Notes: generated by a model not told the origin, from the sequence alone. Numbered from the stretch's first letter, positions 52,852-63,103 are shown. The stretch: DNA of 64,000 nucleotides from Curtobacterium sp. MCSS17_015 (GCF_003234265.2 NZ_CP126256.1:1054001-1118000); one strand, 5' to 3'. Translations and numbers: made by a program.

Positions 52852-53910
52852 GTGCCATCACCAGTAGACCGCGAGAAGGCCCTCGAGACCGCACTCGCCC
52901 AGATCGACCGTCAGTTCGGCAAGGGTGCCGTGATGCGCCTCGGCACGGACGAACGTGCTCCGGTCGCCGTCATCCCGACCGGCTCCGTCGCGCTGGACGT
53001 CGCGCTCGGGATCGGTGGGCTCCCGCGTGGCCGCATCATCGAGATCTACGGTCCGGAGTCCTCCGGCAAGACGACGCTGACGATCCACGCCATCGCGAAC
53101 GCGCAGCGCAACGGCGGCATCGCGGCGTTCATCGACGCCGAGCACGCGCTCGACCCGGAGTACGCCAAGAAGCTCGGTGTCGACATCGACGCCCTCCTGG
53201 TGTCCCAGCCGGACACCGCCGAACAGGCCCTCGAGATCGCTGACATGCTCGTCCGCTCGGGGTCCATCGACCTCATCGTCATCGACTCCGTCGCGGCGCT
53301 CGTGCCACGCGCCGAGATCGAGGGCGAGATGGGTGACTCCCACGTCGGTCTGCAGGCGCGACTCATGTCGCAGGCGCTCCGCAAGCTCGCCGGTGGTCTC
53401 AACCAGACGCAGACCACGATGATCTTCATCAACCAGCTGCGCGAGAAGATCGGCGTGTTCTTCGGGTCGCCCGAGACGACGTCCGGTGGTAAGGCGCTCA
53501 AGTTCTACGCGTCGGTCCGCCTCGACATCCGTCGCATCGAGACGCTGAAGAGCGGGACCGACGCCGTCGGTAACCGCACGCGCGTCAAGGTCGTCAAGAA
53601 CAAGATGGCGCCGCCCTTCAAGCAGGCCGAGTTCGACATCCTCTACGGGGTGGGCATCTCGCGAGAGGGCTCGCTGCTCGACTTCGGTGTCGACCACGGG
53701 ATCGTGAAGAAGTCCGGTGCCTGGTACACCTACGACGGCGACCAGCTCGGACAGGGCAAGGAGAACTCGCGGTCGTTCCTCATCCAGAACCCCGAGATCG
53801 CCGCTGAGATCGAGGGCAAGATCCTCGCCAAGCTCGGCGTCGGTGGGGCGAAGGAAGAAGCGCCGGTCGATTCGATCGCTCCGAAGCTCGCGGAGCGCAA
53901 GGGCGCGTGA
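52852..53910 (+). CDS. recA: Recombinase RecA
   Basis: 352 residues from GTG, with AAGGAG seven bases upstream. Walker A GPESSGKT (about residue 68), Walker [20 protein letters not shown] (cut to [10 protein letters not shown]), L1/L2 loops [18 protein letters not shown]. Strand exchange, recombination and LexA co-protease. No intein. recX overlaps its stop (GTGA). Confidence 0.98.
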   Translation: MPSPVDREKALETALAQIDRQFGKGAVMRLGTDERAPVAVIPTGSVALDVALGIGGLPRGRIIEIYGPESSGKTTLTIHAIANAQRNGGIAAFIDAEHALDPEYAKKLGVDIDALLVSQPDTAEQALEIADMLVRSGSIDLIVIDSVAALVPRAEIEGEMGDSHVGLQARLMSQALRKLAGGLNQTQTTMIFINQLREKIGVFFGSPETTSGGKALKFYASVRLDIRRIETLKSGTDAVGNRTRVKVVKNKMAPPFKQAEFDILYGVGISREGSLLDFGVDHGIVKKSGAWYTYDGDQLGQGKENSRSFLIQNPEIAAEIEGKILAKLGVGGAKEEAPVDSIAPKLAERKGA

Positions 53911-54824
53911 CGACCGACCACGACGACGACGACCTCGCACCGGTCACCGACCTGTTCGGTGCGAGGTCACGTCGTCGATCCCGCACCACGGAGTCCGATG
54001 CGGGTACGGGTCCCACGGACACCCGTGGCACTGGCGCAGGGACTGGCCGCAGCGGGGAGGCTGACGGGGGCACCGATGCCGACGCCGGGGGTGCTCCGGA
54101 GCCCACGTCGTTCGACGCCGACACGCCGGTCCCGTTACCCGTCCGAGGTGCACAGACGGCCTGGCTGTCTCCGGTCGTCGGGGACGGCTCCGGTGCGAGT
54201 TCCCGCGCCGAGCAGCGAGGCTACGACGGTGACGAGGCGGAGGCGAAGTCGGCCTCCGTCTTCTCGATCGCCGGCGACGAGCTCGATCCGGCGGATGCCC
54301 CTCGGCCACTCGACGAGCAGCGTGCGGACGCCGAGCGCATCAGCATGCGGGCCCTCGGGCGACGCGGGGTGAGCACCTCCGAACTGCGCACGATGCTGTC
54401 CGCGCACGACGACCTCGACGCCGACGTGGTCGAGCACGAGATCGAGCGGTTGACCCGTGTCGGTCTGCTCAACGACGTCGCGCTCGCCACCGACCTCGTC
54501 GACCGGCTGCACGCGCGGAAGGGCCTCGGACGCCAGGCGATCGTCGCCGATCTCCGCCGCCGCGGCATCGACCAAGTCGCGATCGACGCCGCCCTCGAGG
54601 CGGCTGCCGACGACGAGGACGACGAGTTCGTCCGGGCGATCGAGCTCGCGGCCAAGCGAGCCGGCCAGATGCGCGGCCTCGACCGTGCGACCGCCGAGCG
54701 CCGGCTGTCCGGCTTCCTGATGCGCAAGGGCTACAACGGCGGCGTCGTGCGCATCGCCGTCGCGCGGGCCCTCGACGGTCCGCGCCGTCCGCCGACCGGT
54801 GGCGGGACCGTCCGGTTCGAGTAG
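53907..54824 (+). CDS. recX: Regulatory protein RecX
   Basis: 305 residues, much longer than the usual 150-170. Residues 1-130 are a disordered acidic, Gly/Thr/Asp-rich extension ([19 protein letters not shown]). The RecX helix repeats occupy 145-290, beginning [18 protein letters not shown] and including [15 protein letters not shown]. RecX binds and restrains RecA filaments. Overlapping recA ensures co-expression under SOS control. Long N-terminal tails occur in other Microbacteriaceae RecX. Confidence 0.93.
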   Translation: MTTDHDDDDLAPVTDLFGARSRRRSRTTESDAGTGPTDTRGTGAGTGRSGEADGGTDADAGGAPEPTSFDADTPVPLPVRGAQTAWLSPVVGDGSGASSRAEQRGYDGDEAEAKSASVFSIAGDELDPADAPRPLDEQRADAERISMRALGRRGVSTSELRTMLSAHDDLDADVVEHEIERLTRVGLLNDVALATDLVDRLHARKGLGRQAIVADLRRRGIDQVAIDAALEAAADDEDDEFVRAIELAAKRAGQMRGLDRATAERRLSGFLMRKGYNGGVVRIAVARALDGPRRPPTGGGTVRFE

Positions 54825-54833
54825 TCCGCACCG

Positions 54834-54891
54834 GAGCACGTGCTCCGGACGCACGGGCTCCTGAGCACGTGCTCCGGACGCACGGGCTCCT
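54834..54891. repeat. Perfect 29-bp tandem duplication between recX and miaB
   Basis: 54834-54862 and 54863-54891 are identical. Each carries GAGCACGTGCTC; the first lies in an 18-bp perfect palindrome, CCGGAGCACGTGCTCCGG (54831-54848). Confidence 0.92.
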
Positions 54892-54931
54892 GCCCGGTCC
54901 CGTGCACGCCCGGTTCTACACTGGGACGATC

Positions 54932-56425
54932 ATGGACACCGTCGCCTCGCGCCCGCGTACCTACGAAGTCCGCACCTACGGGTGCCAGATGAACGTGCAC
55001 GACTCCGAGCGCCTCAGCGGCTCCCTCCGCGCCGCCGGGTACGTCGCTGCCGAGGGCGAGCAGGCCGACGTCGTGGTCATCAACACCTGTGCCGTGCGTG
55101 AGAACGCCGACAACCGGTTGTACGGCAACCTCGGCCGTCTGGCGTCGATCAAGCGTGAGCGGCCGGGCATGCAGATCGCCGTCGGCGGGTGCCTGGCGCA
55201 GAAGGACAAGAACGTCATCCTCGAGAAGGCGCCCTGGGTCGACGTCGTCTTCGGCACGCACAACATGGGGTCGTTGCCGACCCTGCTCGAGCGGGCCCGC
55301 CACAACGACGAGGCGCAGCTCGAGATCCTCGAGTCGCTCGACGTCTTCCCGTCGACCCTGCCGACCAAGCGCGAGTCGACCTCCAGCGGCTGGGTGTCGA
55401 TCTCCGTCGGTTGCAACAACACCTGCACGTTCTGCATCGTGCCGTCCCTCCGCGGCAAGGAGAAGGACCGTCGCCCGGGGGACGTCCTCGCCGAGATCCA
55501 GGCCCTCGTCGACGACGGCGCCATCGAGGTCGCGCTGCTCGGGCAGAACGTCAACTCGTACGGGGTGGAGTTCGGGGACCGACAGGCGTTCGGGAAGCTC
55601 CTCCGCGCGACCGGGCAGATCGCGGGCCTCGAACGCGTCCGCTTCACCAGCCCGCACCCGGCGGCCTTCACCGACGACGTCATCGCGGCGATGGCGGAGA
55701 CCCCCAACGTCATGCCGCAGCTGCACATGCCGCTGCAGTCCGGATCCGACCGGGTCCTCAAGGCGATGCGGCGCAGCTACCGGAGCGAGCGTTTCCTCGG
55801 CATCCTCGACCGCGTCCGGGCTGCGATCCCGCACGCCGCCATCTCGACCGACGTCATCGTCGGGTTCCCCGGCGAGACGGACGAGGACTTCGAGGACACC
55901 ATGCGTGTCGTCGAGCAGGCCCGGTTCGCGACGGCCTTCACGTTCCAGTACTCCATCCGCCCCGGCACCCCGGCGGCGACGATGCCCGAGCAGCTGCCCA
56001 AGCACGTCGTGCAGGAGCGGTACGAGCGGCTCATCGCGCTGCAGGAACGGATCACCACGGAGGAGAACGCCGCTCAGCTCGGTCGCACCCTGGAGGTCCT
56101 CGTGGCCACCGGGGAGGGCAAGAAGGACGCCAGCACGCACCGGCTCTCGGGGCGTGCGGAGGACTCCCGGCTCGTGCACTTCTCGGTGCCGAGCGGGTCC
56201 GACGTTCCGCGACCAGGCGACGTCGTCTCGGTCGAGGTGACCCGGACGGCACCGCACTTCCTCGTCGCCGACTCGGACGCACCCCTGCGCATCCGCCGGA
56301 CCCGTGCGGGTGACGCCTGGGACCGGGCGCAGGCAGAGTCGTGCGGGGTGCCCACCCCGACGGTGCCGGGCGACGGACCGCGTCCGGTCTCGCTCGGCCT
56401 CCCCACACTCCGTGTCGGCCGCTGA
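54932..56425 (+). CDS. miaB: tRNA-2-methylthio-N6-dimethylallyladenosine synthase
   Basis: 497 residues. Radical-SAM methylthiotransferase: N-terminal UPF0004 domain with three cysteines ([21 protein letters not shown]), the SAM cluster CNNTCTFC (about 161-168), and a TRAM domain (about 370-440). Adds a methylthio group to the isopentenylated A37 made by MiaA. The C-terminal 60 residues are a polar extension. ATG 54932; TACACT at 54917-54922 is a likely -10, nine bases upstream. Confidence 0.96.
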   Translation: MDTVASRPRTYEVRTYGCQMNVHDSERLSGSLRAAGYVAAEGEQADVVVINTCAVRENADNRLYGNLGRLASIKRERPGMQIAVGGCLAQKDKNVILEKAPWVDVVFGTHNMGSLPTLLERARHNDEAQLEILESLDVFPSTLPTKRESTSSGWVSISVGCNNTCTFCIVPSLRGKEKDRRPGDVLAEIQALVDDGAIEVALLGQNVNSYGVEFGDRQAFGKLLRATGQIAGLERVRFTSPHPAAFTDDVIAAMAETPNVMPQLHMPLQSGSDRVLKAMRRSYRSERFLGILDRVRAAIPHAAISTDVIVGFPGETDEDFEDTMRVVEQARFATAFTFQYSIRPGTPAATMPEQLPKHVVQERYERLIALQERITTEENAAQLGRTLEVLVATGEGKKDASTHRLSGRAEDSRLVHFSVPSGSDVPRPGDVVSVEVTRTAPHFLVADSDAPLRIRRTRAGDAWDRAQAESCGVPTPTVPGDGPRPVSLGLPTLRVGR

Positions 56426-57431
56426 CCCGGGCGCCGCTGCCGACGTCGACCCGAGCGTCGGGGACGGGCAGGGCGCACCGGTCGAGGCGGCCGGTGCCGC
56501 GGAGCTCGTCGCCGTGGTCGGCGCGACCGGCACCGGCAAGTCGGAGCTCGCCCTCGCACTCGCCGAACGGCATCGTGCCCAGGGCCGTCGGGCGGAGATC
56601 GTCAACGCCGACGCCATGCAGCTCTACCGCGGCATGGACATCGGGACCGCGAAGGTGCCGGAGTCCGACCGCCGCGGTGTCCCGCACCACCAGCTCGACG
56701 TGCTCGACGTCACGGACGAGGCCAGTGTGGCGGCGTACCAGCGCGATGCGCGCGCGGTGATCGCGGAGATCACCGCGGACGGCGGGGTCGCGGTACTCGT
56801 CGGTGGCAGCGGGCTGTACGTCTCCGCGGTGCTCTTCGACCTCGACTTCCCCGGCACGGACCCGGTGCTCCGGGAGCAGCTCGAGCGGGAGCACCTGGAG
56901 CTCGGTCCGAACGTCCTCCTCGAACGGCTCCGCCGACTCGACCCGGCGGCAGCCGCCGCGATCGACGCCCGGAACCCGCGCCGCCTGATCCGCGCCGTCG
57001 AGATCGCGAGCCGGTCCGACCGCGTCACCCCGAGCCTCCCGGCAGCCCCGCGACTGTGGCGGCCGGCGCACGTGCTGCACCTGCGCCGTGACCGGGAGCA
57101 GCTCGTCGCCGCCCTGCGGACCCGAGCCGAGCGGATGTTCGCCACCGGGCTCGTGGACGAGGTCGCGGGCCTGCGGGAGCGGGGACTGGAACAGGGGCGG
57201 ACCGCGCGGGCCGCCATCGGCTACTCCCAGGCGCTCGAGGTCCTCCGCGGCGGGGCGACCATCGACGACGCCGTCGAGGCGACCAGCATCGCGACGCGGA
57301 AGTACGCGCGCCGGCAGGTGTCCTGGTTCAAGCGGTACGCCGACACGGACACGACCCGCGTCACCGCGCTCGACGTCACGGGTGCCGGGGCCGCGGAGCT
57401 GTCGGGACTGGCCCGTAGGATCGTCCCGTGA
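56412..57431 (+). CDS. miaA: tRNA dimethylallyltransferase
   Basis: 339 residues from GTG, overlapping the miaB end by 14 bases. P-loop [13 protein letters not shown] (about residue 36), then [17 protein letters not shown] and IGYSQAL with [13 protein letters not shown]. Transfers dimethylallyl to A37 of tRNAs reading UNN codons. Residues 1-32 are a short nonconserved lead-in. The dapF GTG overlaps its stop. Confidence 0.95.
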   Translation: MSAADPGAAADVDPSVGDGQGAPVEAAGAAELVAVVGATGTGKSELALALAERHRAQGRRAEIVNADAMQLYRGMDIGTAKVPESDRRGVPHHQLDVLDVTDEASVAAYQRDARAVIAEITADGGVAVLVGGSGLYVSAVLFDLDFPGTDPVLREQLEREHLELGPNVLLERLRRLDPAAAAAIDARNPRRLIRAVEIASRSDRVTPSLPAAPRLWRPAHVLHLRRDREQLVAALRTRAERMFATGLVDEVAGLRERGLEQGRTARAAIGYSQALEVLRGGATIDDAVEATSIATRKYARRQVSWFKRYADTDTTRVTALDVTGAGAAELSGLARRIVP

Positions 57432-58318
57432 CCGAGCTGCACTTCACCAAGGGACACGGGACCGGCAACGACTTCGTCCTGTTCGCCGACCCCGACGCCA
57501 CGGTCGACCTCACCCCCGACCGCATCCGCGCCATCGCGGACCGCCGCTTCGGCGTCGGGGCCGACGGGGTCATCCGCGCGGTGCGCTCCGACGCCATCCC
57601 CGAGGGGCAGGCGATCCTCGCCGAGGACCCGGACGCGACCTGGTTCATGGACTACCACAACGCCGACGGCTCGGTCGCCGAGATGTGCGGCAACGGCATC
57701 CGCGTGTTCGCGCGGTACCTGACCGAGGCGGGGCTCGTCGACCTCGCTCCCGGGCGGACCCTGACCGTCGGCAGCCGGAAGGGCGTCGTCGACATCCAGC
57801 GTTCCTCGACCGGGTTCGCCGCGGACCTCGGCCGCTGGCGGCTCGGCATCGACGGCGGCGGATCGGACGACGTCCTCGTGCGGGCGAAGGACCTCGACCG
57901 GGCCCGACCCGGTCTCGGCATCGACGTCGGCAACCCCCACGTCGTCGTGGCCGTCGCCAGCGAGGAAGAGCTCGCCGGGATCGACCTCACCTACGTGCCC
58001 GTCCTCGACCCGGCGCCGGCCTCGGGAGCGAACGTGGAGTTCGTGCTGCCCGGTGACCCGCTCGTCACCGACGGCGTCGGCGAGATCACCATGCGTGTGC
58101 ACGAGCGCGGCAGCGGCGAGACCCTGTCGTGCGGCACGGGGGCGGTCGCCGCTGCTCTCGCGACCCGCTACTGGGCAGGATCCGCGGCACCGGACACCTG
58201 GCGTGTGCGCGTCCCCGGTGGGGTCCTGACGGTGCGGATGACGGCGACGGAGGACGGCGAGCACGTGTCGCTCGCCGGCCCGGCGGAGCTCGTGTTCTCG
58301 GGCGACCTCACGGTCTGA
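57428..58318 (+). CDS. dapF: Diaminopimelate epimerase
   Basis: 296 residues from GTG. Two catalytic cysteines: [14 protein letters not shown] (about 87) and [14 protein letters not shown] (about 235), in mirrored domains. Interconverts LL- and meso-diaminopimelate, which is needed for lysine and, depending on wall type, peptidoglycan. Coupled to miaA. Convergent with the methyltransferase gene, 31 bases apart. Confidence 0.96.
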   Translation: MTELHFTKGHGTGNDFVLFADPDATVDLTPDRIRAIADRRFGVGADGVIRAVRSDAIPEGQAILAEDPDATWFMDYHNADGSVAEMCGNGIRVFARYLTEAGLVDLAPGRTLTVGSRKGVVDIQRSSTGFAADLGRWRLGIDGGGSDDVLVRAKDLDRARPGLGIDVGNPHVVVAVASEEELAGIDLTYVPVLDPAPASGANVEFVLPGDPLVTDGVGEITMRVHERGSGETLSCGTGAVAAALATRYWAGSAAPDTWRVRVPGGVLTVRMTATEDGEHVSLAGPAELVFSGDLTV

Positions 58319-58349
58319 ACCCGGGTCTGCCGGCGCAGGGCCGCCCGCG

Positions 58350-58961
58350 TCAGGCGGTCCGGTGCACCCGGATGACGCGGAACCCCTTGTCCGTCGTGGC
58401 GCGGGTGACCGTGAAGCCGTCGGCCAGGGTCTGCTGCAGCCACCGCTGCAGGGAGTCACCGCCCAGGTCCTTCGACACGACGAGCCAGGCGTCGCCGCCG
58501 ACCTCGAGCCGCGGGATCCAGGTGCGGAGGATGTCGTGCAGTTCGTCCTTGCCGACACGGATCGGCGGGTTCGACCAGATGGTCCGGAACGACTTGTCGG
58601 CGGGGACGTCGGCGGGGAGTCCGACCGTCACGTTGCCGGCCCCGGCGGCGGCGGCGTTGGTCCGGGCGAGGTCGAGGACCCGCTCGTTGACGTCGACGCC
58701 CCACACGTGCGCGTCGGGGGAACGGAGCGCCATCGTGATCGCCAGCGGACCCCATCCGCACCCGACGTCGAGGAGGTCGCCGTCGACGGCGGGGGCGGGG
58801 ACGTTGTGGAGCAGCACACTCGTGCCGCGGTCGATGCCGTCGGGGCTGAAGACACCGGCGGCGGTGGTGAGTTCGAGCGTCCGACCGGCGAGCGTGACAC
58901 GGATCTGCCGCGGACGCGCCTGGCTCTCCGGGGTGGCCGAGAAGTAGTGGTCGTTCGCCAT
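58350..58961 (-). CDS. RsmC-like methyltransferase (16S rRNA G1207 type)
   Basis: 203 residues, only the catalytic half of RsmC. SAM motif LLDVGCGWGPLAITMAL (about residues 62-78) and the base-methylase motif IWSNPPIRVGK (about 128). Small actinobacterial proteins of this type are named class I methyltransferases; rRNA as substrate is likely but unproven. TACGGT six bases before the ATG supports the start at 58961. Confidence 0.87.
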   Translation of the reverse strand: MANDHYFSATPESQARPRQIRVTLAGRTLELTTAAGVFSPDGIDRGTSVLLHNVPAPAVDGDLLDVGCGWGPLAITMALRSPDAHVWGVDVNERVLDLARTNAAAAGAGNVTVGLPADVPADKSFRTIWSNPPIRVGKDELHDILRTWIPRLEVGGDAWLVVSKDLGGDSLQRWLQQTLADGFTVTRATTDKGFRVIRVHRTA

Positions 58962-58967
58962 GGAAGA

Positions 58968-58973
58968 ACCGTA
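58968..58973 (-). promoter_or_regulatory. -10 element of leaderless promoter (methyltransferase)
   Basis: TACGGT on the minus strand ends six bases before the ATG at 58961. Confidence 0.55.
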
Positions 58974-59007
58974 CCGGGAACCCCGTGTGTCCAGAGGGCT
59001 CCGGAGG

Positions 59008-59013
59008 TAGCCT
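59008..59013 (+). promoter_or_regulatory. -10 element before hflX
   Basis: TAGCCT ends nine bases before the ATG at 59023, giving a leader of two or three bases. The in-frame GTG at 59014 would directly abut the -10 and is unlikely to be used. Confidence 0.5.
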
Positions 59014-59022
59014 GTGCACAGC

Positions 59023-60567
59023 ATGACGGAATCCCATCAGCAGGACGAACAGACCATCCACGACGACAGCGCAGACGGTGTCGTCGAACGGGTGCTGCGC
59101 AACGCCGACAAGCGTGCGGCATCCTCCATCTTCGCGCCGGCACAGGCGATCCAGACCCGCTCGGTGGACGAGCAGGGTTGGGACGGTGACGGCGAACAGT
59201 ACGACCGTGAGGACCGTGCGGCGTTGCGGCGCGTCGGCGGTCTCTCCACCGAACTCGAGGACGTCACCGAGGTCGAGTACCGGCAACTCCGGCTCGAGCG
59301 CGTCGTCCTCATCGGCGTGTACGCGCAGGGCGACGCCTCCGACGCCGAGAACTCCCTCCGCGAGCTGTCGGCCCTCGCCGAGACCGCGGGTGCCGTGGTC
59401 CTCGACGGGCTCCTGCAGCGCCGGCCGAACCCCGACCCGGCGACGTACCTCGGCAAGGGCAAGGCCCAGGAGCTCGCGATGGTCGTCAAGGCCACCGGTG
59501 CCGACACGGTCATCGCCGACACCGAACTGGCGCCCTCGCAGCGCCGTGCGCTCGAGGACGTCGTCAAGGTGAAGGTCATCGACCGGACCGCGGTCATCCT
59601 CGACATCTTCAGCCAGCACGCCACCACGCGCGAGGGCAAGGCCCAGGTCGAGCTCGCGCAGCTCGAGTACCTCCTCCCGCGTCTGCGCGGTTGGGGTGAG
59701 TCGATGTCCCGCCAGGCCGGTGGTCAGGTCTCCGGCGGTGCCGGTATGGGCTCCCGTGGTCCTGGTGAGACGAAGATCGAGCTCGACCGTCGCCGCATCC
59801 ACACCCGGATGGCCAAGTTGCGCCGCCAGATCGCGTCGTTCACACCCGCGCGCGAGGCCAAGCGAGCGGACCGCGACCGCAACGACGTCCCGAGCGTCGC
59901 GATCGCCGGCTACACGAACGCGGGGAAGTCCTCGCTGCTCAACCGCCTCACGAGTGCCGGTGTCCTGGTGCAGAACCAGCTGTTCGCCACGCTCGACTCG
60001 ACGGTGCGTCGGACCGAGACGTCGAAGGGCCGGGAGTTCACCTTCACCGACACCGTCGGCTTCGTGCGCAACCTGCCGCACCAGCTGGTCGAGGCGTTCC
60101 GTTCCACCCTCGAAGAGGTCGGGAACGCGGACGTCATCGTGCACGTGGTCGACGGGTCGCACCCGGACCCGGCAGCGCAGCTCGCCACCGTCCGCGAGGT
60201 GATCGGCGACGTCGGCGCCCGCGACATCCCCGAGGTCGTCGTCTTCAACAAGGCCGACTTGGTCGACGACACGCAGCGCATGGTGCTCGTCGGGCTCGCG
60301 CCCGACGCGGTGTTCGTGTCGGCCCGGACGGGCGAAGGGATCTCCGACCTGCTCGCGGCGATCGAGTCCCGCCTGCCCGAGCCCGACGTCGAGCTCACCG
60401 TCGTGCTGCCGTTCTCGCGCGGTGACCTCGTCTCGCAGCTGCACGACTCCGGCGCGGTCGAGTCGCTCGACTACGTACCGGAGGGCACGCGCCTGCGGGT
60501 GCGGGTCTTCCAGCGCGAGGTCGCAGAACTCGACCCGTACGTGGTCGCGCCCGTCGCCTCGGCCTGA
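59023..60567 (+). CDS. hflX: GTPase HflX
   Basis: 514 residues. N-terminal HflX domain (about 85-240) with PATYLGKGKAQEL and the glycine-rich GGAGMGSRGPGETKIE, then the GTPase: G1 GYTNAGKSS (about 297), G3 DTVGF, G4 NKAD. Splits stalled or hibernating ribosomes. Extra N-terminal 80 residues are polar, as in actinobacterial members. Followed by a strong convergent terminator before lexA. Confidence 0.96.
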   Translation: MTESHQQDEQTIHDDSADGVVERVLRNADKRAASSIFAPAQAIQTRSVDEQGWDGDGEQYDREDRAALRRVGGLSTELEDVTEVEYRQLRLERVVLIGVYAQGDASDAENSLRELSALAETAGAVVLDGLLQRRPNPDPATYLGKGKAQELAMVVKATGADTVIADTELAPSQRRALEDVVKVKVIDRTAVILDIFSQHATTREGKAQVELAQLEYLLPRLRGWGESMSRQAGGQVSGGAGMGSRGPGETKIELDRRRIHTRMAKLRRQIASFTPAREAKRADRDRNDVPSVAIAGYTNAGKSSLLNRLTSAGVLVQNQLFATLDSTVRRTETSKGREFTFTDTVGFVRNLPHQLVEAFRSTLEEVGNADVIVHVVDGSHPDPAAQLATVREVIGDVGARDIPEVVVFNKADLVDDTQRMVLVGLAPDAVFVSARTGEGISDLLAAIESRLPEPDVELTVVLPFSRGDLVSQLHDSGAVESLDYVPEGTRLRVRVFQREVAELDPYVVAPVASA

Positions 60568-60582
60568 CGACTGGTCTGACCC

Positions 60583-60620
60583 ACGGGAGGCGCGGTGCCG
60601 GCTGGCACCGCGCCTCCCGT
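60583..60620. terminator. GGGAGGCGCGG-type hairpin between hflX and lexA
   Basis: A perfect 17-bp stem (60583-60599 with 60604-60620) and the loop GGCT. CGCCTCCCGTCCG on one arm is shared with 15079-15095 and 23808-23822. Confidence 0.85.
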
Positions 60621-60656
60621 CCGTCCGCCCCGTCCCGTCCAGGGGCCGACCGGGGG

Positions 60657-61301
60657 TCAGATGGAGCGGAGGACCGCCACGACCTTGCCGAGGACCGTCG
60701 CCGCGTCGCCGAGGATCGGTTCGAACGCGGTGTTGCGGGGCAGCAGCCAGGTGTGACCGTCGCGCTGCCGGAAGACCTTGACGGTGGCTTCCTCGTCGAG
60801 CATCGCCGCGACGACGTCACCGTTCTCGGCGGTCTGCTGCGACCGGACGACGACCCAGTCGCCGTCGCAGATCGCGGCGTCGATCATGGACTCGCCGACG
60901 ACCTTGAGCATGAAGAGGTCGCCGGTCCCGACGAGCTGTCGGGGGAGCGGGATGATCTCGTCGACGTGCTGCTCGGCGGTGATCGGGACACCGGCGGCGA
61001 TGCGGCCGACCAGGGGCACGAGCGTCGTGGCGTCGACGTCCGGGCCGTCGGAGTCCGGGGTGGGCTCGTCGACCAGGACCTCGAGGGCGCGGGGGCGGTT
61101 CGGGTCACGGCGGATCCAGCCGCCGAGCTCCAGCTGCCCGAGCTGGTGGGAGACGCTCGAGAGGGACGACAGCCCGGCGGCGTCGCCGATCTCGCGCATG
61201 CTCGGCGGGTAACCCCGGCTGGCGATCGACGCGCGGATGGCGTCGAGGATCGACTGCTGCTTCGCGGTCAACGGTTTCTGTCCGCGCAGTTCGTCCGTCA
61301 C
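60657..61301 (-). CDS. lexA: LexA repressor
   Basis: 214 residues from GTG. Winged HTH (about 1-70, [15 protein letters not shown]), self-cleavage Ala-Gly in RIAAGVPI (about 102), catalytic Ser in GESMID (about 138) and Lys in ATVKVFR (about 175). Represses SOS genes until RecA triggers cleavage. AAGGG lies before the GTG. It is autoregulated: a LexA box covers its own -35. Divergent from the LysM gene, which has a second box. Confidence 0.97.
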   Translation of the reverse strand: MTDELRGQKPLTAKQQSILDAIRASIASRGYPPSMREIGDAAGLSSLSSVSHQLGQLELGGWIRRDPNRPRALEVLVDEPTPDSDGPDVDATTLVPLVGRIAAGVPITAEQHVDEIIPLPRQLVGTGDLFMLKVVGESMIDAAICDGDWVVVRSQQTAENGDVVAAMLDEEATVKVFRQRDGHTWLLPRNTAFEPILGDAATVLGKVVAVLRSI

Positions 61302-61380
61302 GTCTCGCCCTTCGTCGGAAGTGGAACGGTGCCCGCGGGAATGTCGGTGGTCCCGTGAAGACTTGCTCCAGTCGCTCGAA

Positions 61381-61420
61381 ACAGTATCCGACCGTGACAT
61401 GTCGGACAAACACCTGTTCG
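61381..61420 (-). promoter_or_regulatory. lexA promoter with overlapping LexA box
   Basis: On the minus strand: -35 TTGTCC (61409-61404), 17-base spacer, -10 TACTGT (61386-61381). The LexA box at 61407-61420 reads CAAACACCTGTTCG, one mismatch from CGAAC-N4-GTTCG, and overlaps the -35. Confidence 0.85.
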
Positions 61421-61462
61421 AGCGTGTCGCACGAAAAACCCACACCGATCCCCTCAGGGGAC

Positions 61463-61493
61463 TTGTGTATCCACTGAGTCGAACGTATGTTCG
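61463..61493 (+). promoter_or_regulatory. LysM-gene promoter with LexA box over the -10
   Basis: TTGTGT (61463-61468), a 17-base spacer, TATGTT (61486-61491). The LexA box CGAAC-GTAT-GTTCG (61480-61493) covers the -10, so LexA should repress this gene directly. Confidence 0.88.
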
Positions 61494-61558
61494 GTACACG
61501 GCTTCGGTTGACCCATTCCCGGGCGACCGGCACCGACGGCAAGCAGGAAGGCAACGAC

Positions 61559-61921
61559 ATGAGCACCAACGCCATCGCGGACTCGCAGCACACCGCAGCA
61601 CCCGTCGCGCGCACGCGCCTCCGTCTCACCCGCCGTGGCCGGGTCGTCTTCACGACCCTCGCCGCCCTTCCGGTGCTGCTCTGCGTCGGGCTCGCCATGC
61701 TGAACGGCGGTCAGGCGTCGGCCGGGGACCGTGCGGCGGACGTGCACTTCGACACCGTCACGATCCAGTCCGGTGAGACCCTCTGGCAGCTGGCCGAGCA
61801 GACCGCTCCGGACTCCGACCCCCGTGACTTCATCCAGGACGTCGTGAACCTCAACGCGCTCGACGGCTCGGGCGTGCAGGCCGGGCAGGAGATCTCGATC
61901 CCGGCTCAGTACGACCGCTGA
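61559..61921 (+). CDS. SOS-controlled LysM membrane protein (ChiZ/DivS position)
   Basis: 120 residues. A basic N-terminus, one membrane segment or signal (about 33-50, [19 protein letters not shown]), then a LysM peptidoglycan-binding domain (about 70-117, [16 protein letters not shown] and ISIPAQY). AGGAAGG precedes the ATG. It is divergent from lexA under a LexA box. In Mycobacterium (Rv2719c/ChiZ) and Corynebacterium (DivS) the gene divergent from lexA is an SOS-induced division suppressor; the same role is inferred here from position, topology and regulation. Confidence 0.87.
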   Translation: MSTNAIADSQHTAAPVARTRLRLTRRGRVVFTTLAALPVLLCVGLAMLNGGQASAGDRAADVHFDTVTIQSGETLWQLAEQTAPDSDPRDFIQDVVNLNALDGSGVQAGQEISIPAQYDR

Positions 61922-61984
61922 TCCGAGGGCCGTCGTGCTCCGGTGACCGTCCGGACGGGCGGTCGTCGCAGAGCCGGAGCGGCC

Positions 61985-61990
61985 TACGAT
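61985..61990 (+). promoter_or_regulatory. -10 element of leaderless promoter (hisC)
   Basis: TACGAT ends six bases before the GTG at 61997. Confidence 0.6.
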
Positions 61991-61996
61991 GGATCG

Positions 61997-63103
61997 GTGG
62001 CAACCACGCTCGAAGACCTCCCCATCCGCGACGACCTGCGCGGGCAGAGCCCGTACGGCGCTCCGCAGAAGCACGTGCGCGTGCAGCTCAACGTCAACGA
62101 GAACACGCATCCCGTGCCGGAGGACGTGGCCGAGGACATCGTCGCCTCGATCCGTCAGGCCCTGGGCACGGTCAACCGGTACCCCGACCGCGAGTTCACC
62201 CAGCTGCGGCAGTCCCTCGCCGGGTACCTCGGGCACGGCCTGAGCGCGGAGTCGATCTGGGCGGCGAACGGCTCCAACGAGGTCATCCAGCAGCTGCTCC
62301 AGGCGTTCGGGGGCCCGGGGCGCAGCGTGCTGGGCTTCCCGCCGACCTATTCGATGCACTCGATCATCGCGTCGGGGACCGGGACCCGGTGGATCCCCGC
62401 CGACCGCGACGCCGAGTTCCGGATCTCACCCGAGACCGCCGTCGCCGCGGTGGATGCCCACCAGCCCGACCTCGTGTTCCTGTGCGGCCCGAACAACCCG
62501 ACGGGGACCCCGCTCGAACTCGCGACGATCGAGGCCGTGTACGACGCCACCGACGGGATCGTGATGGTCGACGAGGCCTACGCCGAGTTCATGCCGCCCG
62601 GGCAGCCCACAGCCCTGACCCTCCTGCCGGGTCGGGAGCGCCTCGTGGTGTCGCGGACCATGAGCAAGGCGTTCGCCTTCGCCGGCGCCCGTGTCGGCTA
62701 CCTCGCCGCCGATCCGGCCGTGATCGACGCCCTCCGCCTGGTCCGGCTGCCGTACCACCTGTCCGCCCTGACACAGGCGGCAGCGGTCGCCGCGCTCCGG
62801 CACGCCCCGGAGATGCTCCGCATGGTCGACGACATCCGTGGGCAGCGCGACCGCATGGTGGCGGAGCTGGGTGCCATGGGGTACCAGCCGCACGAGACGT
62901 GGTCGAACTTCGTCCTGTTCGGTGGCGTCGCCGACCCGCGGGCAGCGTTCGAGTCGCTGCTGGAGCAGGACGTGATCGTGCGCGACCTCGGCATCCCGAA
63001 CCACCTCCGCGTCAGCGCCGGGACGGCGGAGGAGACCACCGCCTTCCTCGACGCCATGCGGCAGGTCGCCGCCGAGCAGCCGCCCGTTAGGGTTGCAGCA
63101 TGA
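61997..63103 (+). CDS. hisC: Histidinol-phosphate aminotransferase
   Basis: 368 residues from GTG. Fold-I PLP enzyme with [13 protein letters not shown] substrate region, [14 protein letters not shown], and the PLP Lys at about 224 in [17 protein letters not shown]. Converts imidazole-acetol phosphate to histidinol phosphate. First gene of his operon hisC-hisB-hisH, each overlapping the next. hisD is not upstream, where a LysM gene stands instead. Confidence 0.96.
   Translation: MATTLEDLPIRDDLRGQSPYGAPQKHVRVQLNVNENTHPVPEDVAEDIVASIRQALGTVNRYPDREFTQLRQSLAGYLGHGLSAESIWAANGSNEVIQQLLQAFGGPGRSVLGFPPTYSMHSIIASGTGTRWIPADRDAEFRISPETAVAAVDAHQPDLVFLCGPNNPTGTPLELATIEAVYDATDGIVMVDEAYAEFMPPGQPTALTLLPGRERLVVSRTMSKAFAFAGARVGYLAADPAVIDALRLVRLPYHLSALTQAAAVAALRHAPEMLRMVDDIRGQRDRMVAELGAMGYQPHETWSNFVLFGGVADPRAAFESLLEQDVIVRDLGIPNHLRVSAGTAEETTAFLDAMRQVAAEQPPVRVAA
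63088..63093 (+). promoter_or_regulatory. Possible internal -10 before hisB
   Basis: TAGGGT ends six bases before the hisB ATG at 63100, inside the end of hisC. The spacing is that of the leaderless promoters, so hisB and hisH may have a second transcript. Confidence 0.45.
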
